From: Acidobacteriota bacterium | GTDB taxonomy: Bacteria > Acidobacteriota > Terriglobia > Terriglobales > Acidobacteriaceae | Length of the DNA stretch: 5,225 nt | Direction: 5' to 3' | NCBI GenBank assembly: GCA_021778815.1 | Contig: JAJYBW010000266.1 | Span: 1 to 5,225 of the forward strand | Part shown: in pieces, positions 1-5,225 of the stretch | Numbering within the stretch: position 1 is the first letter of the stretch | Layout of the letters: each line of letters starts with the position of its first letter | Notes under the pieces: generated by a model | Databases searched by the model: none | The model's input: only the letters and a program-made list of their open reading frames with translations | What the model was told of the DNA's origin: nothing | Made by a program: the position numbers and the translations under genes

Positions 1-695
1 AAATGGTGCTGACGCCGGTGTTGTGGTTGGCCGTCGCCACCATTGTCCTTTCCGCCTACGCGGCGCTGGCGCAGAAGGATCTGAAGCGCATCTTTGCCTA
101 CTCCTCCATCAACCACCTCGGCTACTGTCTGCTGGCAATCTTTGCCGCGGCCAAATTCACCGGGGGCGACGCTGCGCTGACCACGGAAAAATATGCAGCC
201 CTGAACGGCGTGATGCTGCAAATTTTCAATCACGCGCTCACCGCCGCAACACTGTTCTGGTTTGTTGCCATGCTGGAAAAACGAACGGGTGGCCTGCGCG
301 GCTTGAACGATTTTGGCGGTCTGCGCAAAGTTGTCCCCGTGTTCACCGGGTTGATGGGCATCGCCCTCTTCTCCTCATTAGGCCTGCCCGGCCTGAACGG
401 TTTTATTGGAGAATTTCTGATCTTTAAGGGATCGTTCCCGCTGGTATCGTGGGCGACCTCGATCTCTTTGCTCGGCCTGCTGGCGACCGCAATCTTTATT
501 CTTGGAATTTTGCAGCGCGTGTTCTCCGGCCCGCTCAACGAAAAGTGGGCCACGCTGCCTGACCTGACAACGGGCGAACGGATGGCGCTGGCGCCCGCGA
601 TTGCATTGATGTTTATGCTGGGTTTGTATCCCCAGCTGATCCTCGGATTTGTGAATAGTACGGTGATGCAGATGGTGCTGCAACTCAAGTTTTAA
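1..695 (+). CDS. nuoM: NADH-quinone oxidoreductase subunit M, copy 1 (C-terminal part, 5'-truncated by window edge)
   Basis: Membrane-arm subunit of complex I, related to Mrp-type antiporters, which couples NADH:quinone electron transfer to proton pumping across the cytoplasmic membrane. The reading frame is open from the window edge; the first complete codon is at base 3, and the ATG there is internal, not the real start. About 230 residues are visible (numbered here from base 3). They run from the helix before the QKDLKR/AYSS motif (residues 24-35) to a hydrophobic C-terminus ending LKF and TAA. The helix-12 glutamate typical of NuoM is present in GFIGEF (E137); NuoL and NuoN carry lysine there, which supports M rather than L or N. 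The LGLYPQ motif near residue 206 is typical of the last helix of NuoM. Unusual variants are NHLGY at residues 37-41, where SHxGF is common, and NHALTA at 76-81. The helix-5, -7 and -8 charged residues lie outside the window. The next nuo gene starts 24 bases downstream, so cotranscription is very likely. Confidence 0.93.
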   Translation, partial: MVLTPVLWLAVATIVLSAYAALAQKDLKRIFAYSSINHLGYCLLAIFAAAKFTGGDAALTTEKYAALNGVMLQIFNHALTAATLFWFVAMLEKRTGGLRGLNDFGGLRKVVPVFTGLMGIALFSSLGLPGLNGFIGEFLIFKGSFPLVSWATSISLLGLLATAIFILGILQRVFSGPLNEKWATLPDLTTGERMALAPAIALMFMLGLYPQLILGFVNSTVMQMVLQLKF

Positions 696-708
696 TCGCA
701 CCATGAAC

Positions 709-713
709 GTGGA
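709..713 (+). promoter_or_regulatory. Weak ribosome binding site deciding the start of nuoM copy 2
   Basis: The sequence GTGGA at 709-713 is the only Shine-Dalgarno-like stretch in the 24-base gap. It ends six bases before ATG 720. Three starts are stacked in frame: TTG 717, ATG 720 and ATG 723. The same six-base spacing is seen at the other two complete starts in this window, which favours ATG 720, with ATG 723 as an alternative. The match to the anti-SD is short, so this is a moderate inference. Confidence 0.5.
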
Positions 714-719
714 ATTTTG

Positions 720-2234
720 ATGATGTTGGCTTGGACAATCTACATTTCGTTTCTAGGAGCGCTCCTGCTCCTGCTGCTGCCAAAAGGCAACGCCGCGGCC
801 GCACGCATCCTGGCGCTGCTCACGGCGCTGGTCACGTTTGCCATCACGCTTGTGTCTTTTCTGCAACATCGCACCGGCGAAATGTTCACCGCCACCGACG
901 TCGCCTGGATTCCGTCGCTTGGCATTCGCTATCACCTGGCCGCCGACGGTATCAGCTTGGTCCTGCTGTTGCTGACTGGCATTATCGCCGTCACCGGCAT
1001 TCTGTTTTCCTGGAACATCGAACATCGCGCCAAAGAATTTTTCGCTTTCTATCTGCTGCTCATCGGCTCGGTCTACGGCGTGTTCCTCAGCTACGATCTT
1101 CTACTGCTCTTCATCTTTTACGAAATCGTCATCATTCCCAAATATTTTTTGATTGCCATCTGGGGCTCGACGCGCCGCGAATATGGCGCCATGAAGCTGG
1201 CGCTCTACTCCTTCATCGGTAGCGCCATGGTGTTGATTGGGCTGATCGCAGCCTATGTCGTGGCCGGTGAAAAAACCATGGCGCTGGGAGACCTCGCCGG
1301 ATTCCCATTCTCCGCACACTTTCAGATGTGGGCCTTCCCGCTGGTCTTCGTCGGCTTCGCCATTCTCGCCGGCCTCTGGCCCTTCCACACCTGGGCACCG
1401 ACCGGCCACGTCGCTGCGCCGACCGCCGCTTCTATGCTGCTGGCGGGCGTCGTCATGAAGCTGGGCGCCTACGGATGTCTGCGCGTTGCCATGACGTTGT
1501 TCCCGCTCGGACTGGGTCCATGGGGCTTTCACGTTCTCGGCCTCGGCTCCTGGCGGGAAGTGTTCGCGGTCCTCGCCGTCATTGGCATCGTCTATGGCGC
1601 CATGGTCGCGCTGGTGCAAAAGGACTTCAAATTCGTCATCGGCTACTCCAGCGTCAGCCACATGGGCTTCATCCTGTTCGGTCTGATGACGCTGAACCAG
1701 ATCGGCCTTTCCGGCGCGGTGGTCCAGATGTTCTCCCATGGAATTCTTGCCGGGCTGATGTTCGCAGTCGTCGGGCGCATGGTCTATGACCGCACCCACA
1801 CTCGCGAGCTGGCTCTTCTCGGCCCCATGAACCTCAACAAGGCGATTCCCTTCGCCGCCGTCACCTTCGTCGTCGCCGGAATGGCCAGCATGGGCCTGCC
1901 CGGCTTCAGCGGCTTTGTCGCGGAACTGATGATCGTTATCGGCGTCTGGCACGCCTTCCCGATTCTCACCGTCTGCGTCGGCCTGGGCCTCGTTGTCGGC
2001 GTTGCCTACATCTGGCGCGCCATGCAGAAAGCATTCTTTGCGGAAGCCGGACATGCCCCAGCAGCGCCCCACGCGCCGCTGCCGCCGATCACGCTGCCCG
2101 AACGGCTCGGAGCCATTATCTTGATCGTCGCCAGCGTTATTGTCGGCCTGTACCCACAGGTACTCTTGAACATCATTGTCCCCGCGCTAAATTCGCCGCT
2201 CTTTAACGGCCTGCGCCAAGGGGGCTGGCGATGA
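720..2234 (+). CDS. nuoM: NADH-quinone oxidoreductase subunit M, copy 2 (divergent paralogue)
   Basis: Second complete NuoM-type proton-channel subunit of the complex I membrane arm; 504 aa, close to the roughly 509 aa of E. coli NuoM. Start chosen at ATG 720; an in-frame TTG at 717 is also possible. About 14 hydrophobic segments span the protein. Numbering from ATG 720, it keeps the helix-5 glutamate (E135, in FYEIVIIPKYF), the helix-8 lysine (K247, in VVMKLGAYG), the QKDFKF...YSSVSHMGF motif (about 300-317), the SHG histidine (H340) and the helix-12 glutamate (E402, in GFVAEL). By residue-by-residue alignment with the E. coli motif FAVKMP, the helix-7 lysine is replaced by L216 (FAILAG). 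An extra lysine, K141, follows E135 where E. coli has Met. The usual WLPDAH reads WAPTGH (225-230). A loop rich in His, Ala and Pro (about 444-459) precedes the last helix. The gene sits between nuoM copy 1 and nuoN, overlapping nuoN by four bases. Whether it pumps normally cannot be decided from sequence. Confidence 0.93.
   Translation: MMLAWTIYISFLGALLLLLLPKGNAAAARILALLTALVTFAITLVSFLQHRTGEMFTATDVAWIPSLGIRYHLAADGISLVLLLLTGIIAVTGILFSWNIEHRAKEFFAFYLLLIGSVYGVFLSYDLLLLFIFYEIVIIPKYFLIAIWGSTRREYGAMKLALYSFIGSAMVLIGLIAAYVVAGEKTMALGDLAGFPFSAHFQMWAFPLVFVGFAILAGLWPFHTWAPTGHVAAPTAASMLLAGVVMKLGAYGCLRVAMTLFPLGLGPWGFHVLGLGSWREVFAVLAVIGIVYGAMVALVQKDFKFVIGYSSVSHMGFILFGLMTLNQIGLSGAVVQMFSHGILAGLMFAVVGRMVYDRTHTRELALLGPMNLNKAIPFAAVTFVVAGMASMGLPGFSGFVAELMIVIGVWHAFPILTVCVGLGLVVGVAYIWRAMQKAFFAEAGHAPAAPHAPLPPITLPERLGAIILIVASVIVGLYPQVLLNIIVPALNSPLFNGLRQGGWR
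2218..2224 (+). promoter_or_regulatory. Strong ribosome binding site for nuoN inside the end of nuoM
   Basis: AAGGGGG at 2218-2224 lies within the last codons of nuoM copy 2, six bases before the nuoN ATG at 2231. Together with the four-base ATGA overlap of stop and start, this fits translational coupling of the two genes. Confidence 0.65.
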
Positions 2235-3754
2235 GCCCCCTCAATTACGCGCAGCTTTGGCAGCTGGCCCTGCCGCAAGTCATTGTGGTCGTGGCCGCGC
2301 TGGTCGCCCTCGCCGTCGACCTTCTATGGCTACGCGCGCGACCGATTCACACGCGCTTCACCGTCGCCGCGCTTCTCGGTTCGCTCGGCTGTGTCCTCGC
2401 CATCGCGCGCATCGTAAGCTCTACCGCGCAGGCAAATCTTCTCGACGGAACGCTGCTCGCCAACCCGCTCACCCATCTTGTACAAATCGCCTTGCTCGCG
2501 CTCGCCATCGTGACCCTGTTGACGGCGACGAATTCCCGCTTCACAGAACACGTTGGCGAATTTGTTCTGCTCATCCTGATCGCGACCGTCGGCAGCATGT
2601 TTCTGGTCAGCTCCCACGACCTGCTGGTCATTTTTATTTCGCTGGAGCTGCTGAGCCTGTCCCTCTACATCCTCACCGCGTTCGACAAGCACCGTCCGCA
2701 TTCTTCAGAAGCGGCGCTCAAATATTTCCTCTTCGGTGGAATGTCTGCCGCGTTTCTGCTGTTCGGCTTCAGCCTGCTCTATGGCCTGTCGAATTCGACC
2801 AGCCTGCCGCGCATTGCCGCCGCAATCCACGCGTCGCCGGCGACCGGGTCGCCGCTGAATCCGCTTTTGCTCATCGCCATCGTGACGACGGTGATTGGCT
2901 TTGGCTTTAAGGTGGCTGCCTTCCCCTTCCACTTTTGGGCGCCGGATGTCTACCAGGGCGCGCCCGCGCCGAGCGCCGCGTTCATCGCCTCCAGCTCCAA
3001 GGTTGCCAGCTTCTTCATCTTCTTCCAGGTGCTCGCTGTCGGATTCGCCGGAGCGGAGGGCAGCGCCGGATGGATGCATTTCGCGGCGGGCTGGGTCCCG
3101 GTGCTCGCCATCGTGGCCGCGCTCTCCATGGTGCTGGGAAACCTGGTCGCCCTCGTTCAGCGCAGCGTACGACGCCTGCTGGCTTACTCGGCGATCGCCC
3201 ACGCCGGCTACATGCTGCTCGCCATCGCGGCCCACACCCAGCAGAGTCTGGGCGCACTCCTTTACTACGTCATCACCTACGCGCTGGCCACACTGGGGGC
3301 GTTCGGTGTGGTCTCGATTGTCGAACAGCGGACCGGCGGCGATCGCCTCGCACACTTCGACGGACTCAGCCGTCGCGCTCCTGTTCTTTCCGCCTGCATG
3401 TTTGTCTTCCTGCTGTCGCTCGCCGGCATCCCCCCGCTCGCCGGCTTCTTCGGCAAGTTCTATCTCTTCGTGTCGGTGCTTCATTCTGGCCCCGGCCTGC
3501 TCTGGCTGATCGTTCTCGCCATTGCCATGAGCGCGGTCTCACTCTACTACTATCTGCAGGTGCTCAAGCGAATTTATGTCGCCAATCCTTCTGCCGAAGT
3601 TGCCAATGCATCCGCCGAAGCGGCTACAATCAGGACGCCGATTCTGAGCCAGGCAGTCGTCGTTCTGCTGGCCGCCGGTGTGGTGCTGTTCGGATGCGCG
3701 CCCCACCTGCTGCTGCAGTGGATCGACTCTGCCATCCGCGCCACTGGTTTCTAG
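2231..3754 (+). CDS. nuoN: NADH-quinone oxidoreductase subunit N
   Basis: Antiporter-like subunit N of complex I, one of the proton-channel subunits of the membrane arm and normally the one nearest the quinone-site half. The protein is 507 aa (E. coli NuoN is about 485), with roughly 14 hydrophobic segments. All four family key charges are visible: E139 in SLELLSLSLY (helix 5), K227 in FGFKVAAFPFHFWAPDVYQGAP (helix 7), K257 in SSSKVAS (helix 8) and K409 in GFFGKFYLF (helix 12). The FHFWAPDVYQGAP and AGIPPLAGFFGKF motifs are highly characteristic of NuoN. The start is fixed by the strong SD at 2218-2224 and the ATGA overlap with nuoM. As in many bacteria, nuoN is the last gene of the nuo cluster, and the gene that follows is unrelated. 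A loop between the last two helices carries a seven-residue tandem repeat (residues 451-464). Nothing suggests loss of function. Confidence 0.96.
   Translation: MSPLNYAQLWQLALPQVIVVVAALVALAVDLLWLRARPIHTRFTVAALLGSLGCVLAIARIVSSTAQANLLDGTLLANPLTHLVQIALLALAIVTLLTATNSRFTEHVGEFVLLILIATVGSMFLVSSHDLLVIFISLELLSLSLYILTAFDKHRPHSSEAALKYFLFGGMSAAFLLFGFSLLYGLSNSTSLPRIAAAIHASPATGSPLNPLLLIAIVTTVIGFGFKVAAFPFHFWAPDVYQGAPAPSAAFIASSSKVASFFIFFQVLAVGFAGAEGSAGWMHFAAGWVPVLAIVAALSMVLGNLVALVQRSVRRLLAYSAIAHAGYMLLAIAAHTQQSLGALLYYVITYALATLGAFGVVSIVEQRTGGDRLAHFDGLSRRAPVLSACMFVFLLSLAGIPPLAGFFGKFYLFVSVLHSGPGLLWLIVLAIAMSAVSLYYYLQVLKRIYVANPSAEVANASAEAATIRTPILSQAVVVLLAAGVVLFGCAPHLLLQWIDSAIRATGF
3581..3622 (+). repeat. Imperfect 21-base tandem repeat within nuoN
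   Basis: Two adjacent 21-base units, 3581-3601 and 3602-3622, match at 16 of 21 positions by eye. They encode ANPSAEV and ANASAEA, in the hydrophilic loop before the last hydrophobic segment of NuoN. The unit is a multiple of three, so the frame is kept. It looks like a small internal duplication that has since diverged. Confidence 0.6.
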
Positions 3755-3886
3755 TTCGCGACATGGCATTCGGTCTCATATCCGCCGACGGCTTGGATCG
3801 ACAAGCTTTCCGTGCCCTCGCAGTCCAGTTCCTCCGTCATTGCCGGGCAAGCGCGTGCAACTGCAATTGAAACATTGGAGTAAACG
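3755..3886. other. Intergenic gap between nuoN and the GH38-like gene
   Basis: This 132-base gap holds no convincing gene. A small inverted repeat at 3780-3798 (ATCC-GCC, loop GAC, GGC-TT-GGAT) could form a short stem with a two-base bulge. It has no T-run after it, so it is not a typical intrinsic terminator. I could not pick out convincing -35 and -10 boxes. The gap and the change of function suggest that the nuo operon ends here and a new transcription unit begins, but no control site is demonstrated. Confidence 0.5.
3875..3880 (+). promoter_or_regulatory. Ribosome binding site of the GH38-like gene
   Basis: TTGGAG at 3875-3880 ends six bases before ATG 3887. An in-frame TAA at 3881-3883 rules out any start further upstream, so ATG 3887 is the first possible start. 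A second in-frame ATG at 3893 would put the SD 12 bases away and is less likely. Confidence 0.65.
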
Positions 3887-5225
3887 ATGAAAATGAAACC
3901 CGCATGGATCTTGGGATCCATCTTTTGTACTCTGCCGCTTCTTTGCCCCATTTCATCCATCGCACAGGCCGCGTCGTCCACCGCCGTCTTCACCATCGGA
4001 AAATTCAATCGCTCCTCGGTCGACCTCGCCGGAGGCTCCCCGGACAAGCCGGTGAATTTCATTGTTGGAACCAGCGACGCGTCGAAGGATTGGTACGCCA
4101 CGCAGCGAGTCGAGATCGCTTCGACTCCCACGCAACGGTCCGGTTCCCAAGCCGCCGCTCCGTCGACTATCCACTTTGCGCTCGCCCGCACGCCCGCGCG
4201 CTTGTATCGCTTCCACGTCGCGCTGCTGATCGAAAGCTCCAGCGTGCCCGCGCTTCGCGTCGTCATCAACGGCAAGACTGGCACCTTCTATCTGCAGCCG
4301 AAACTCGACACCGAAAACGGCGACCAGGGCGAGTCTTTCTATGCCGCGTTTTCGCATGCCGACATCGAATTCGATTTTCCCGGCGCGTATCTGCACCAGG
4401 GCGAAAACACCATCACCTTGCAGGCGGTCGAGAAAGTTCCCTCGTCCCTACCCAATGCGGCCCTGCCCGCGGATGCAAGCTTTACCTACGACGCCATTGA
4501 GCTCGACCGCAGCCCGCAGGCCACCGCCGCCAACCACGCATCCGCCCAGATTCTGCCGACCATTTTTTATCAGCAGCAACAAGGCCAGCTAGAGGAATCC
4601 GTCGATGTGATTCTGCGCGACCCGCGACCCATACAGTCTGGCGCCGCTGTAGACCTGACCCTCGCGGGCAAACACTACCATCAGACTCTTCAAGCGGGAC
4701 AAGATTTCGGCGAGGAAAAACTTACCTTCTCCGTTCCTGAATTCCCCGCGCATACGACGGCGGAAGTTTCATGGGGCAAGCAACACGAAAAAACATTCAT
4801 CGACCCACAAAAGAAGTGGACACTCTTCCTCGTCCCCCACATTCATCTCGACGTCGGCTATTCCGACTACCAGGGAAAAGTGGCCGCCATTCACAGCCGG
4901 GTCATCGATGAAGCCATGCACCTCATCGCGCAGCATCCGGATTTTCGCTTCAGCCTGGACGGATACTGGCCGCTGCAACAATACTTCGATACGCGCACGC
5001 CGGCGGAGCAGCAGCGCGCTATCACCGCCATCGAGAAGCAACAACTCTACCTGCCGGCGCAGTATGCCAACCTGCTCACCGGCTTTCCTACAGCGGAAAC
5101 CCTGATTCGTTCGCTCTATGCAAGCGCTGACTTCAGCCGCCAGCACGGCACGCCCTTCAACTACGCCAACATCACCGACGTGCCCTCGTTCAGCTGGTCG
5201 TATGCTTCGATCCTCGCTTCGGCAG
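3887..5225 (+). CDS. Secreted glycoside hydrolase family 38-like protein with PL4-domain-III-like N-terminus (3'-truncated by window edge)
   Basis: The first 446 residues are visible; the frame stays open to the window edge. Residues 1-28 look like a Sec signal peptide: MKMK, then a hydrophobic stretch, with likely cleavage after the AQA at 26-28. Export to the periplasm or outside is therefore expected. Residues about 34-208 resemble the CBM-like domain III of rhamnogalacturonan lyases (PL4): FTIGKF, then FIVGTSDASKDW, a VVING turn (126-129) and GENTITL, with YDAIEL closing the fold. Residues about 220-305 look like another beta-rich linker domain. From about 311 the sequence fits a GH38 alpha-mannosidase-type N-terminal domain: VPHIHLDVGYSD supplies H318, H320 and D322. 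In characterised GH38 enzymes an equivalent H-x-D pair binds Zn2+. D431 in NITDVPSFSW is a candidate for the catalytic nucleophile position. The rest of the catalytic domain and the C-terminal beta domains are outside the window. The substrate is unknown; alpha-mannosides or plant or microbial polysaccharides are possible. Family assignment is from recalled motifs. Confidence 0.78.
   Translation, partial: MKMKPAWILGSIFCTLPLLCPISSIAQAASSTAVFTIGKFNRSSVDLAGGSPDKPVNFIVGTSDASKDWYATQRVEIASTPTQRSGSQAAAPSTIHFALARTPARLYRFHVALLIESSSVPALRVVINGKTGTFYLQPKLDTENGDQGESFYAAFSHADIEFDFPGAYLHQGENTITLQAVEKVPSSLPNAALPADASFTYDAIELDRSPQATAANHASAQILPTIFYQQQQGQLEESVDVILRDPRPIQSGAAVDLTLAGKHYHQTLQAGQDFGEEKLTFSVPEFPAHTTAEVSWGKQHEKTFIDPQKKWTLFLVPHIHLDVGYSDYQGKVAAIHSRVIDEAMHLIAQHPDFRFSLDGYWPLQQYFDTRTPAEQQRAITAIEKQQLYLPAQYANLLTGFPTAETLIRSLYASADFSRQHGTPFNYANITDVPSFSWSYASILASA

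Noticed and set aside
1101..2072. Long open frame of 323 codons on the minus strand, opposite nuoM copy 2
   Set aside because: It is antisense to a clear, conserved membrane protein. Its composition, rich in Asp, Glu, Gly and His, is what the complement of hydrophobic GC-rich codons yields, and no recognisable domain is seen.
2705..3484. Open frame of 259 codons on the minus strand within nuoN
   Set aside because: Antisense shadow of a well-supported gene in high-GC DNA, with highly polar low-complexity content and no family motif.
3780..3798. Hairpin as a rho-independent terminator for the nuo operon
   Set aside because: The stem is short and bulged, with no T-run following.
3840..3850. 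Near-palindrome TTGCCGGGCAA upstream of the GH38-like gene as an operator
   Set aside because: Only 11 bases with no second copy or nearby promoter boxes; it is expected by chance in GC-rich DNA.
2935..3870. Open frame of 311 codons on the plus strand in another frame of nuoN, running into the intergenic gap
   Set aside because: It overlaps the conserved nuoN frame throughout most of its length. Its Arg/Ala-rich composition is typical of an out-of-frame GC-rich reading, and no homology is recognised.
3935..3946. Cysteine in PLLC (residue 20 of the GH38-like protein) as a lipobox
   Set aside because: The residues before the Cys do not fit the small-residue requirement at -1 or the usual -3 Leu, and an AQA signal peptidase I site lies just downstream.
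3904..4500. Open frame of 198 codons on the plus strand inside the GH38-like gene
   Set aside because: Arg/His-rich out-of-frame reading. The overlapping frame from 3887 has a signal peptide, recognisable domains and a well-spaced SD.

Overview
The window is a GC-rich bacterial chromosome segment, coding almost entirely on the + strand. It holds the 3' end of a respiratory complex I (nuo) operon, followed after a 132-base gap by the start of a gene for a secreted carbohydrate-active enzyme. Two things suggest an Acidobacteriota (Terriglobia-like) genome: the tandem order nuoM-nuoM-nuoN, and a large secreted GH38-type protein with a beta-sandwich N-terminus. This assignment is inference; no rRNA or marker gene is present to confirm it.

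Layout. Bases 1-695 are the C-terminal half of a NuoM-type antiporter-like subunit (copy 1, cut by the window edge). Bases 720-2234 are a second, complete NuoM paralogue (copy 2, 504 aa). Bases 2231-3754 are NuoN (507 aa), whose ATG overlaps the nuoM stop by four bases. Bases 3755-3886 hold no gene and no clear terminator or promoter. Bases 3887-5225 are the first 446 codons of a signal-peptide-bearing protein with a rhamnogalacturonan-lyase-like (PL4 domain III / CBM-like) N-terminus and a GH38-like catalytic domain carrying an H-x-H-x-D-x-G-Y metal-site motif; it runs off the window.

How the genes work together. The three nuo products are membrane-arm subunits of NADH:quinone oxidoreductase, each related to Mrp-type Na+/H+ antiporters and each normally providing one proton channel. 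Two NuoM subunits plus NuoN (with NuoL and the rest expected upstream) imply an extended membrane arm, as proposed for the '2M' complex I class. The most notable detail is in NuoM copy 2. The lysine of transmembrane helix 7 that is normally essential is a leucine, while a new lysine appears one to two helical turns after the conserved helix-5 glutamate. The GH38-like gene is functionally unrelated and probably a separate transcription unit.

No RNA genes, mobile elements, CRISPR arrays or long repeats were seen.
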